Positions 9,037 through 17,218 of a stretch of DNA of 62,856 nucleotides are shown here, one piece after another (position 1 is the stretch's first letter; the number at the start of each line of letters is the position of its first letter). The stretch covers positions 2,582,403 to 2,645,258 of the forward strand of contig NZ_LT964679.1 in NCBI RefSeq assembly GCF_900240215.1. Direction: 5' to 3'. The notes below the pieces were generated by a model. It searched no databases. It was not told the origin of the DNA and was given only the letters and a program-made list of their open reading frames with translations. Origin of the DNA: Raoultibacter timonensis (GTDB lineage Bacteria > Actinomycetota > Coriobacteriia > Coriobacteriales > Eggerthellaceae). Made by a program: the position numbers and the translations under genes.

Positions 9037-10551
9037 TTATCGGCGATCGGAAGATATCGGGAAAGAAGTCGCACCATCGCGCTCTCCCATCACCGCTCTG
9101 AGCTCATCGTCGACAATGTCCATGAGCACCTGCTGCGAGCTGATCTCCATTTTCTGATAGATGTGCATGATATGGGTTCGCGCAGTACCGTCGGAAATCA
9201 CAAGCGATTCGGCTATGTGGCGGGCGTTCCGACCCCGGGCAAGCAAGACAAGCACCTCGCCTTCACGCGACGTAAGCTGAAACCGCTTTGCCACGCGAGC
9301 GCACGCTTCGGAAAACGCTATATCGGTATTGGCTTGCAGCTCGGCAACCTCCCGGGCTTCATCGAGCCGCTGCGCACTGTTTCGCCGGTACTTGAGCAAA
9401 CGTATGGCGCTCGACACCAGAAGAATGCTGAATGCCGCGAGGATAATGCCCGTTTCGAGCAGCTCGCCATAACGATTCGGTAGAATCATGATTCCGAATA
9501 TTCCTAAAGCCCATCCCGCCCGATACGAGAAGTACGCAATGCATGTAAAAACGAACGGCGCATTCCCCTTGCGATAGTTGCGCGGCACGGTCCATACGAA
9601 CAGCAGCAAAATAGAGTACGCAACGGCAAGCGGAACGAGGTACAGGGGGACGCCCGAAGCTCCGAACAAAGCCGATATGTAGAGCGCCACTAAAACGAGC
9701 GGCAGCACGAGTATGCGAAGCAGTTCGAGAAACTCCGTTTCCTGAAGGTAGCGAAGCAGCGCGTAAAAGATCGCACCCGCCACCAGCGTGCCGATACCCG
9801 ATGTCACCTGGATGGTGAACGAAGCTCCCCCGCTATCCTGGGTCACCATAACGGTGCTATGCAGGGCAATGAGAAGCACTTCGAGCAAAGCGATGCTCGT
9901 ACAGTACTCCCAAAACGGATAATCGCGCGCAAAGCTTTCGCTGTCGCGAACCTCGGCAGCGATGTCCTCCCGTTCCACCTCGCGAGCCCCTGCGCCATAG
10001 CGGCTATCCGACCAGATAAGAAGTCCGATAGAGATCGGCACGAACAGAAACAGCAGCGCAATGGACACCGTCCGGTCGAATCCCAATACGAGAATTTGCA
10101 GGACACCCGCACCCGCAATGGCAAAGGCGAACGAACTCACCGCTTTACGCACGCCCACATCGAGGAAGAACTCGGCATACAGTACGAAAAGGATGCTTGC
10201 ACAATGCATCGACACCGATACGACGACGGAAAACGGCTCGCCGAGCGAAACGCCGGCTGCCTGCATGCAGCGTCCGGCAAGACCCGCTGTTTGCACGACG
10301 GCAAGTCCGGCAAGAAGCGGCTTGCACCGATAGAGTCGGCTCTTGCTCTTGAGCGTTCGACGCACAAGCACCGCAAGAACCGCAGCAAAATACACGACGA
10401 TCGACACCAGCTCCGCAACGGAACGCGTCTCGAATACCCAGAGCGCCGTATAGCGTTCGTATTCGGTGCCCGCAACGCACAGAGCCAAGCCAACCGTTGC
10501 CGCCACCAGCCAACGACCATCCGAGATTCGTTCTTTCGACTTCTCAGCCAT
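9037..10551 (-). CDS. Membrane-embedded LuxR-family regulator, divergent to flavin reductase
   Basis: 504 aa; ATG with GGGAGG 5 bases upstream. About 10-12 membrane segments fill residues 15-400. The C-terminus is a LuxR helix-turn-helix (TSREGEVLVLLARGRNARHI...GTARTHIMHIYQKMEISSQQ). It is transcribed away from the flavin reductase gene at 10726 with a 174-bp gap that holds a perfect palindrome, the usual arrangement of a local regulator and its target. Inference: it controls the reductase in response to the reductase's substrate. Confidence 0.9.
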   Translation of the reverse strand: MAEKSKERISDGRWLVAATVGLALCVAGTEYERYTALWVFETRSVAELVSIVVYFAAVLAVLVRRTLKSKSRLYRCKPLLAGLAVVQTAGLAGRCMQAAGVSLGEPFSVVVSVSMHCASILFVLYAEFFLDVGVRKAVSSFAFAIAGAGVLQILVLGFDRTVSIALLFLFVPISIGLLIWSDSRYGAGAREVEREDIAAEVRDSESFARDYPFWEYCTSIALLEVLLIALHSTVMVTQDSGGASFTIQVTSGIGTLVAGAIFYALLRYLQETEFLELLRILVLPLVLVALYISALFGASGVPLYLVPLAVAYSILLLFVWTVPRNYRKGNAPFVFTCIAYFSYRAGWALGIFGIMILPNRYGELLETGIILAAFSILLVSSAIRLLKYRRNSAQRLDEAREVAELQANTDIAFSEACARVAKRFQLTSREGEVLVLLARGRNARHIAESLVISDGTARTHIMHIYQKMEISSQQVLMDIVDDELRAVMGERDGATSFPISSDRR

Positions 10552-10626
10552 CGACCTCCCTCATCCAATAGCGACCATCATAGCAAGTTCTCAAGAATAC
10601 GATTGTAACGATGATGCCCCGCGGCA

Positions 10627-10647
10627 AATCAGATTTTAAATCTGATT
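10627..10647. promoter_or_regulatory. Perfect 21-bp palindrome, candidate LuxR operator
   Basis: AATCAGATTT-T-AAATCTGATT: two exact 10-bp arms around one base, in the divergent region between the LuxR gene (start 10551) and the flavin reductase (start 10726). It lies 79 bases before the reductase start and is much more AT-rich than its surroundings. No U-tract or stop codon context suggests a terminator. A dimeric helix-turn-helix protein such as the adjacent LuxR is the natural binder (inference). Confidence 0.6.
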
Positions 10648-10725
10648 CGGGAAAGGCCGTCGTTTCCTAAGGTCATCTGCATACGGGTTGGGACCGTACA
10701 CAGTTTTCTTAGGAAGGGAGACACT

Positions 10726-12333
10726 ATGAAAGAACTATCGCGCAGGAATTTTCTCCTTGGCTCGGGCGTCGCCGCCGCAGGAATCATGAGCGCAGGAATG
10801 CTTGCCGCCTGCAGTCCGGCTGCCGAAAGCCCGGCGGAGACGACGACCGAAGAGACGCCTCTGAAAGAAGCAACGCAAACGAGGGAAGCGGATGTCGTCG
10901 TCGCGGGACTCGGCGCCGCCGGGTTGCTTGCGGCATACGGGGCGGCCCATGAGGGTTGCTCCGTCATCGCCGTCGATGCCGCTGCCTCGATGGACGGAAC
11001 AACGAACACCCGCACCTCGGCCGCGTTCGCCGTCGGATCATCGCTTCAGGATCCGAGTCCGGAGCCCCTCACCATCGAGGAGTTCATGGCGTACGTGAAC
11101 ACGGGCACGAACTACCAATCGAACAACAAAGCTCTTCGCGCAATCATCGAAGCGTCGGGGAGGGCCGTCGATGTATTCGTTGATGCGGGAATGCCCTTCA
11201 ACGTCGACTTCACCAACAGCACCTCGGCTGATGCGATGATGGTGCGCGGCGGATGCGTATACGGCGTTGCCGGCGAAGAGCGCGCCGAGTACTTCACCAA
11301 GATAGCCGACGACGCAGGAGTCGAATGCCTCTTCAATACAACCGCCGAAAGCCTCATCATCGAAGACGGAGCGATTGCCGGGCTGCAATGCGTATCGGGC
11401 AAGGACGTCATCGACATCAAAGCGAAAGCCGTGATCCTTGCCACGGGCGGGTTCCTTGGCAGCGCCGAAGAAACCGCCAAGCACTTCGCCGGTGCCAAGA
11501 TCGTCTGCATGGGCAACATGCTCAACACCGGCGCGGGCATCAATATGGCCATGTCTGCAGGAGCGCAGCTTGGAAAATGCTTTAGCATCTCGATGAACGA
11601 ATACGGCGGAGCCAACACCAAAGCTTCGCCGACGTACTCGTTTCGCCCCACATCGGGGACCAACGAAGCGATGCGTCTGCCAGTATTCGGCGGCATCCTT
11701 CTCGACGGCGAAGGCGATCGATTCGTCAACGAAGGCGTCATGTGCGAAAAGACCATGTTCTGCTGCGAGCCGCTGGTTCGCGAATCGTATTACTACGCGG
11801 TTTGCGACGAAGCGTTTATGAAGCGCTGGGAATCCGAGCCCCTCCCGCAGTTCCTCGGCGACGAGCGTATGAGGGGCATGTTTGCCGACATTGTCGCAAC
11901 CGATATCCGCGAGCAGTTCGACAAAGCGGTCGATGAGGGTTGGGCATACAAGGCGGATACGCTCGCCGAACTCGCAGAGCACTTCGATCTGCCGAACCTC
12001 GAACAGACCATCGCGCAGTACAACGAGTACTGCGACAAGGGCGTCGACGAGCTGTTCTTCAAGGATGCCAAGTACCTCACCCCCATCAAAGAAGGTCCCT
12101 TCTACATCGTCGAATCGATGCCTGCGGGATGGCTCTCGCTCGGCGGTATCAAATGCAATGCGCGCTGCCAGGCGGTCGATCCCGACAACAAAGTCATCGA
12201 CGGACTGTTCGTGGCCGGCGCCGACGCCGATCTGTTCACGTCTCCGTATTACGCCGCAGGATCCGCGAACGGCTTCGCGGTCGGATCGGGACTAATCGCC
12301 GGTGAGGAAGCAGCAAAAGCGATCAAAGCTTAA
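10726..12333 (+). CDS. Tat-exported lipoprotein FAD-dependent reductase (fumarate reductase/flavocytochrome c family)
   Basis: 535 aa; ATG preceded by GGAAGGGAG. The N-terminus has a twin-arginine signal (SRRNFLLG, R6-R7) and a lipobox LAAC with Cys29, so the enzyme should be a Tat-exported lipoprotein on the outer face. The FAD_binding_2 fold begins with GLGAAGLLAAYGAA near residue 57, and GDRFVNEG plus the C-terminal SPYYAAGSANGFAVGSG are typical of fumarate, urocanate and related flavin reductases. There is no FMN-binding or heme domain in the chain, so electrons must come from a separate protein not encoded nearby. The acceptor is unknown; related Eggerthellaceae enzymes reduce diverse unsaturated small molecules. 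Confidence 0.9.
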   Translation: MKELSRRNFLLGSGVAAAGIMSAGMLAACSPAAESPAETTTEETPLKEATQTREADVVVAGLGAAGLLAAYGAAHEGCSVIAVDAAASMDGTTNTRTSAAFAVGSSLQDPSPEPLTIEEFMAYVNTGTNYQSNNKALRAIIEASGRAVDVFVDAGMPFNVDFTNSTSADAMMVRGGCVYGVAGEERAEYFTKIADDAGVECLFNTTAESLIIEDGAIAGLQCVSGKDVIDIKAKAVILATGGFLGSAEETAKHFAGAKIVCMGNMLNTGAGINMAMSAGAQLGKCFSISMNEYGGANTKASPTYSFRPTSGTNEAMRLPVFGGILLDGEGDRFVNEGVMCEKTMFCCEPLVRESYYYAVCDEAFMKRWESEPLPQFLGDERMRGMFADIVATDIREQFDKAVDEGWAYKADTLAELAEHFDLPNLEQTIAQYNEYCDKGVDELFFKDAKYLTPIKEGPFYIVESMPAGWLSLGGIKCNARCQAVDPDNKVIDGLFVAGADADLFTSPYYAAGSANGFAVGSGLIAGEEAAKAIKA

Positions 12334-12450
12334 GCGATGGGAATATAGGACCTTGGGCTGCCGCATCCAAGGGATGGACTGCGCATAGGAAAAGCGCTGT
12401 ACGGTGCAAGGTTCAGCGCTCTCGCTTTCGCGCTGCAAGGCGATCGAGAG

Positions 12451-12494
12451 AAAACGTGGCCAGTCGGAAGAAGCCGTTTCTTCCGACTGGCCAC
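12451..12494 (-). terminator. Strong terminator of the DASS transporter operon
   Basis: 17-bp perfect stem (GTGGCCAGTCGGAAGAA and its complement at 12456-12472 and 12478-12494) with a 5-base loop. On the minus strand the stem is followed by CGTTTTCTC. It ends the minus-strand operon whose last gene stops at 12523, and it may also stop read-through from the flavin reductase. Confidence 0.85.
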
Positions 12495-12522
12495 TTACCA
12501 GCAACCGCTCAAAGCGAGGGGT

Positions 12523-13911
12523 TTACGCGAATCCGAGCATGCTAAACGCAGCCGGGAACCAAACAGCCATGAGAACGATCATGACAACGGTCGGCACAAG
12601 GCCCGGAATCAAGCAATCCTTCGTCTCCCAATAACCAGAGCCCTGCGCGACGAGCAAAGGAAGGTTGATCGGAAGGAAGTATGCAGCCCCCAAAGAAAAC
12701 ACGCAGATGAACGCAACAACTGCAACGGGGAACCCACCCACAGCCAGGGCGATGCCGGCAAACGCCGGAAACACCATGGCGCACAGAGCAGGGCCGACCG
12801 GGCAGAAGTTATGCAGAATCTGAGTGATAACGCCAAACAGAAGCAGGATAGCGATAACCGGAAGGCCGGAAAGCAGGCCGGAAAGCAGGCCGGACAACCA
12901 CGCAACGGCACCAGTGCCGAGCATCATACCGACCATGCAGTTCACACAGCCAAACATAACGAGAACCTGCCAGTTCATGCCCTTGTTGATTTCGTCCCAC
13001 GTAAGGAAGTTAACACCGGGGAAGGTGCAGATAACCAAGAAGAACAGACCAACGTTCATAATGGTAAACATAGGAACCCAAGTGCCCAATACCATCATGA
13101 CCACCATGAGGATCATAACGGCGAGGATTGCTTTCTCTCGGTTTGTCGTTGCCGGAAGCTTGGCAAAATCTGCAACAACCTGCTCAACTTTTTTAGGATC
13201 GAGCTCTTCGGGCTTGCAAATAACAAGGAAAGCGAAATAAACCGCAAGCGTCATGACAATAGTCGCAGGAACAGCCACGATGCACCACTGCCCGAAGTTG
13301 ATCGTGTAACCAACCATGTTTTCGAGAAGGCCCAGCACCAAAACGTTCATGGAAGCTCCGATGGGGGTACCGCAGCCACCGATCATTGCACACATACCCA
13401 GACCGATCATCATGCCCTTACCAAGGTTTGATTTCAGCTTCTCTTGGCCGAGAGTCTCAAGGACGCGACAGCCGATGGGCAACAAGACGGCGATAACGAC
13501 CAGATTGTGCATGAAATAGGAAACAAACGTAGCAGCAAACAGAAAGCCTAAGAGCAAGACCTTCGAATTGCCTTTGCACGCCTTCAGAATAAATCCGACG
13601 ATCTTATCGGAGAAGGTAGTCTTTTCGAAAAGCACGCCAAAGCTAAAGCAGAAGATGAGGAAGAGTACCGCCGAGTTCATGAACCCGGCTAGAACTGCAT
13701 TCACATCGCCAGCACCCGTAACAATCAGGGTAAGCACGCCGAGCAGACCGGCAACGCCAAGCGGGAACGATCCGCATACCCACAAAAATACCGAACCGAG
13801 AAGCGTAAACAGAGCTTTGCAGCCTTCAGGCGTCAGACCTTCGAACTGCAAAGTGGATCCCAGAACAATGCAGATCGCAAAGCACACTACGCCTATCATT
13901 CTTTTGACCAT
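12523..13911 (-). CDS. DASS/SLC13-type anion transporter
   Basis: 462 aa, about 12 membrane segments. The pattern of two related halves, with GCGTPIGASMNVLVLGL in the first and GAAYFLPINLPLLVAQG in the second, matches divalent anion:sodium symporters (CitT/SdcS/ArsB superfamily; substrates include dicarboxylates and sulfate). The ATG at 13911 is preferred over one 9 codons upstream because AAAGGGGA precedes it at normal spacing. Last gene of the minus-strand operon. It is a second, divergent copy of the transporter at 17219. It probably imports the substrate or exports the product of the molybdenum enzyme in the same operon (inference). Confidence 0.85.
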   Translation of the reverse strand: MVKRMIGVVCFAICIVLGSTLQFEGLTPEGCKALFTLLGSVFLWVCGSFPLGVAGLLGVLTLIVTGAGDVNAVLAGFMNSAVLFLIFCFSFGVLFEKTTFSDKIVGFILKACKGNSKVLLLGFLFAATFVSYFMHNLVVIAVLLPIGCRVLETLGQEKLKSNLGKGMMIGLGMCAMIGGCGTPIGASMNVLVLGLLENMVGYTINFGQWCIVAVPATIVMTLAVYFAFLVICKPEELDPKKVEQVVADFAKLPATTNREKAILAVMILMVVMMVLGTWVPMFTIMNVGLFFLVICTFPGVNFLTWDEINKGMNWQVLVMFGCVNCMVGMMLGTGAVAWLSGLLSGLLSGLPVIAILLLFGVITQILHNFCPVGPALCAMVFPAFAGIALAVGGFPVAVVAFICVFSLGAAYFLPINLPLLVAQGSGYWETKDCLIPGLVPTVVMIVLMAVWFPAAFSMLGFA

Positions 13912-14069
13912 GTTACATCCCCTTTCAAATTCTTTCACCGCACGAACCGATAAGACTTATACGGCATGCAATTTACCTTCTGCGATCAGCGGATCGACTC
14001 TTGCCTTCGGACAACACGGCGTTAAAAATCGCCTTCGTTGCCGCGTAGTCCGAATCCAAGCCCTTAGAG

Positions 14070-14246
14070 TCAGCGGGAAGGCCGAACTCTCTTTGCATCC
14101 TCCCCGCTTGGCCCCCCCTCACCCAATCCGTTTTCGCAAGAAACCTCCTCCGAAGAGGCTTTCGCGCGCTTGGCGAGCATGTGCAACGTGACGCTCAAGA
14201 TAAGAGCCGCTGCAAGTACTATCGTGATGATCGTTTCGACCGGCAT
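14070..14246 (-). CDS. 58-aa single-pass membrane protein
   Basis: The ATG at 14246 has GGGAGG at good spacing (GGGAGGTACGAGGC-ATG). The product starts MPVETIITIVLAAALILS, one membrane helix at about residues 4-22, followed by a charged cytoplasmic tail rich in Glu, Ser and Gly. No known family is recognised. It lies between the ferredoxin and the transporter of the operon, about 100 bases after the ferredoxin stop. A role as a small accessory or anchor for the enzyme or the transporter is possible but not shown by the sequence. Confidence 0.6.
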   Translation of the reverse strand: MPVETIITIVLAAALILSVTLHMLAKRAKASSEEVSCENGLGEGGPSGEDAKRVRPSR

Positions 14247-14345
14247 GCCTCGTACCTCCCGAGCAACTAGGGGGCTCCTTTGTTTTTCCAAACGGTCCTG
14301 GAAGGATTTGAAACCTTCCAGGACCGTCCTCCCGATGAACTCGCG

Positions 14346-14678
14346 CTAAAGCGTCATGAAAAGCTGTTTGCCGTTCTCGGCGATTGCCGCAGCAGCTTCT
14401 TCTTCCGATACGATCTTCAAGCATTTCGCCTGACAGTGCTGCACGCAGGAGGGCAGCTTGCCTTTCTCAACGCGCTTGCCGCACAACGTGCACTGATCAG
14501 TTATGGTGGGAATATAAGCGTATTGCCACTTGTCCTCGCCGTATTGCCATGGACCGATTTGGGATACTTTGATACCGAATTGGTCGACGGGCAGCCCGTT
14601 TTCCATTTGACATGCGATCTCGCAGGAATGGCAGCCCGTACACCAGTTGTAGCTTACCAAAAGGCCTTTCTTCGACAT
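14346..14678 (-). CDS. Dicluster 4Fe-4S ferredoxin, partner of the adjacent molybdenum enzyme
   Basis: 110 aa, cytoplasmic. CTGCHSCEIACQ near residue 13 and CTLCGKR...CVQHCQAKCL near residues 59-87 give eight Cys for two cubane clusters, a shortened DmsB/NrfC-type fold. The ATG at 14678 comes one base after the TAA of the molybdenum enzyme and uses GGTGAG as ribosome site; a start 4 codons earlier would have its AAAGG adjacent to the ATG with no spacing. Size and Cys pattern match the small electron-transfer subunits beside soluble Moco enzymes such as pyrogallol transhydroxylase and the catechol dehydroxylases of Eggerthellaceae (family knowledge). Confidence 0.88.
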   Translation of the reverse strand: MSKKGLLVSYNWCTGCHSCEIACQMENGLPVDQFGIKVSQIGPWQYGEDKWQYAYIPTITDQCTLCGKRVEKGKLPSCVQHCQAKCLKIVSEEEAAAAIAENGKQLFMTL

Positions 14679-14679
14679 G

Positions 14680-16944
14680 TTACTCACCATCCTTTACCGG
14701 GTATGCTCTGCAAGCGAGGGCTTTGTGGTTGGCGCCCCACCCCGTTGTTCCGTAATCCCACGTGATAAGGTTGTTGCAATTGAGCTCAAGAGCATCGTAG
14801 AGCTTCTCCGGATCGCCTTCCGGATGCCACCAACCGTGCTCCGTACACATGACGCCCCTTGCCATACCCGGATATGCTTCAACCTTGCGCTTGCATCGAC
14901 CCGTACGGCCCGTTCTTCCGATCGGTCCTTCAAGCCAGACCCATTGCCCCTCTTCGAAACCGAGGTCCGCGAGGTCCTCGGGGTTTATTTGCACCGTGGG
15001 CTCGGGGTGAAGCGCACGTAGGTGCGGTACCTGACGATGTTCGGAATGGAAGTAGCCCCACTGGCGAGCACCGGTGCTCAGGATGTAGGGGAACTCCTCG
15101 CAAAGTTCAGGCGCAGACATCGGCGAGTTATCCTGCTCGTAATAGGTGGGCATGGGATCCATGCCGATATTGTTGAACGCATGGGACCACAGCTCAATGC
15201 GTCCCGTCGTAGTCGGGAATCCAACTCCGCCGTCTTTACGGAGTTTTCCCTTTTCATGCAGACCATACTCGAAAGGCAGGTACGCCGGCGCAACATCGCG
15301 CAACTCCTCAAAGGTATAGCCGGTCTCCTCGACGATGCTCGAGAACATCTGCTCGACGTTCTCCCACGGCCACGCTTCGGGATTAAAACGGCGTCCGAGC
15401 TCGAGATTCACCTCCATATCGCTTCGGCACTCTCCCGCGGGAGAGACGGCTTGATTGATGGTTTCGCCCCGTTGACAACCATCGCCGCAGCGAATGCCGT
15501 TGCGTTCGGGGAACATCGCGATGGGCAGCACAATATCGGCAAAAGCCATAGCGGTGGGCGTCATGAACAGATCGGCCACAACGTTGAACTCCGAGTTGTT
15601 AAAAGCCTTCATGGTAACTTCGGTATCCGCACCACCACAAGCGAGAGAGTTGATCGACTGCATCCAGACGGCCATGATGGGATATGGCTTGCCGGTGAGC
15701 AGGGCCTCGATGCAGTCCGACGAGCCGGCAGCCCCCGAACCAACGCGAACCGCAGGGTGGTAATTCGCACCAAGACGCTTCTCGTCCTGCTCGGGAGTCA
15801 ACCACTCGCGGCCCCATCCCGTGATGTACTTCAAGAGCTCGGGAGGCTGGATCATGGTACCAGGTTTGTCGAAGTTGCCGGTAAGGGCCATCAGGCACAC
15901 GATCGCACGACCGTTTTCCAGATTGTCGATACGCTGATCAAGTGCGACGCCCCATTGAACCAAACCCGCATCGGCCTGCGCATACAAGCGGGCAGCAGCG
16001 GCTATTTTCTCAGCGGCGACGCCTGTGACCTCTTCGGTGCGCTCGGGGGTCCACTCGCTCACATGCTCGGCGAACTCATCGAAGCCGTAGCACCACATGT
16101 CAACGAACTCGTGATCATAGAGATCTTCCTTAATTACATAGTTCGCCATACCCAGCGCCACCGCGCAATCGGTTCCAGGTCGTAACTGGAGCCAAATATC
16201 GGCCTTCGCGGCAAGCCACGTCAAACGCGGGTCGACGACGATAAGCTTGGAGCCGCGCTCAAGTACATCGAGCACCCAATGACCGTATGCCCCATCGGAG
16301 TTTGCCGCCAAGGGCTCATTTCCCCACACAAGGGTAACATCCGGGCATTTCCACTCAGGATTGTCGAAACGATCGGCGAACTGCTGAGAGTAATCGCCCA
16401 CCCAGAACGTACCGGTCGTAAAGGAGCATGCGAAGATGCGGGGAGAATAGCACGAGTGCGCGTTTATGTTGAAGGTGTAGTTCGGAGAACCGAACGACCA
16501 TGCGAGGCGCGAAATCCAAGCGGCAATGTCGCGACCGGTACCCTGCCAGAACTGAACCGACTCGGCACCGAAATTTTCCTTATAGTATTTGAAGCGCTCT
16601 TCGATAGTATCAAGCGCTTCATCCCATGTGATGCGCTCAAATACATTCTTGCCACGGTTTTCGCGGGAGCGTTTCAAAGGATACAGAAGACGATCGGGAC
16701 TATTTACCGCCTCGGGAACCGCAAGGCAGCGAACGCACAGGCGCCCCTGATTGTACGGGTGCTCAGGATCGCCCTCCACCTTAACCAACTTGTCTCCGTC
16801 CGAGTACATGATGACGCCGCAGCCGAGATGGCACCCGGGAGCAGACCATGCATTGCCGCGCGTAGCGGTAAAGCCATCCTCATCGTACCGATAGGGATGA
16901 GTATGCTCTACCTTGATAACGTGCAGAGGCTCTTTCTCTGACAT
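14680..16944 (-). CDS. Cytoplasmic molybdopterin (DMSO reductase family) oxidoreductase, catechol-dehydroxylase-like context
   Basis: 754 aa; ATG at 16944 with AAGGAAGG upstream (an earlier in-frame start lacks a site). No Tat signal, so cytoplasmic. The N-terminus carries GCHLGCGV and, about 30 residues on, GRLCVRCL: Cys spaced C-x3-C...C-x2-C, a variant of the usual 4Fe-4S motif. Downstream are the bis-MGD signatures FWQGTGRD, VVDPRLTWLAAKADIWLQLRPGTD and the C-terminal EHGWWHPEGDPE. Family knowledge: soluble Moco enzymes with one small ferredoxin include acetylene hydratase, pyrogallol transhydroxylase and gut catechol dehydroxylases. The operon (two anion carriers, ferredoxin, divergent membrane LuxR) favours the last group, but the substrate is not determinable here. 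Confidence 0.9.
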   Translation of the reverse strand: MSEKEPLHVIKVEHTHPYRYDEDGFTATRGNAWSAPGCHLGCGVIMYSDGDKLVKVEGDPEHPYNQGRLCVRCLAVPEAVNSPDRLLYPLKRSRENRGKNVFERITWDEALDTIEERFKYYKENFGAESVQFWQGTGRDIAAWISRLAWSFGSPNYTFNINAHSCYSPRIFACSFTTGTFWVGDYSQQFADRFDNPEWKCPDVTLVWGNEPLAANSDGAYGHWVLDVLERGSKLIVVDPRLTWLAAKADIWLQLRPGTDCAVALGMANYVIKEDLYDHEFVDMWCYGFDEFAEHVSEWTPERTEEVTGVAAEKIAAAARLYAQADAGLVQWGVALDQRIDNLENGRAIVCLMALTGNFDKPGTMIQPPELLKYITGWGREWLTPEQDEKRLGANYHPAVRVGSGAAGSSDCIEALLTGKPYPIMAVWMQSINSLACGGADTEVTMKAFNNSEFNVVADLFMTPTAMAFADIVLPIAMFPERNGIRCGDGCQRGETINQAVSPAGECRSDMEVNLELGRRFNPEAWPWENVEQMFSSIVEETGYTFEELRDVAPAYLPFEYGLHEKGKLRKDGGVGFPTTTGRIELWSHAFNNIGMDPMPTYYEQDNSPMSAPELCEEFPYILSTGARQWGYFHSEHRQVPHLRALHPEPTVQINPEDLADLGFEEGQWVWLEGPIGRTGRTGRCKRKVEAYPGMARGVMCTEHGWWHPEGDPEKLYDALELNCNNLITWDYGTTGWGANHKALACRAYPVKDGE

Positions 16945-17015
16945 ATCAACCTTCCTTTCTCTCTTCATTTCCCTTGCCAACAAATGAGGTTTCCCTCGAT
17001 TGAAGCCTCGCCTTC

Positions 17016-17207
17016 TCATTGCCTGCGGTGTGGCTTGCCGGGCACCTCCGGAGACTCCGGCACGAGCCGAACCTCACATGAAGGACACCTCACCACATCG
17101 GCTTCGGTAACAGGCTTCCCGCATTTCCAACACCTGGCTGCCGGCCGCTTGCCTCTCATCGCCTCAAGTTTTCCGCATTTGCCGCACCTCCTGCATCCGT
17201 AACACAT
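17016..17207 (-). CDS. 63-aa Cys-rich (zinc-ribbon-like) protein
   Basis: A compact ORF between the transporter and the molybdenum enzyme. ATG at 17207; AGGTGG overlaps the transporter stop (TAG) and serves as ribosome site, so it is translationally linked. The product begins MCYGCRRCGKCGK and has further CWKC and CPSC pairs: eight Cys in CxxC-type pairs plus a basic, Pro-rich C-terminus. Two zinc ribbons or a small metal-binding knuckle are likely. No named family is recognised. Position in the operon suggests a dedicated accessory (metal/cofactor handling, RNA or protein binding); this is inference. Confidence 0.65.
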   Translation of the reverse strand: MCYGCRRCGKCGKLEAMRGKRPAARCWKCGKPVTEADVVRCPSCEVRLVPESPEVPGKPHRRQ

Positions 17208-17218
17208 CAGAGCACCAC

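Noticed and set aside
14680-16944. Naming the enzyme as a specific catechol dehydroxylase (hcdh, cadh, dadh)
   Set aside because: Architecture fits, but specific substrate assignment needs a phylogeny and biochemistry I cannot do. No symbol given.
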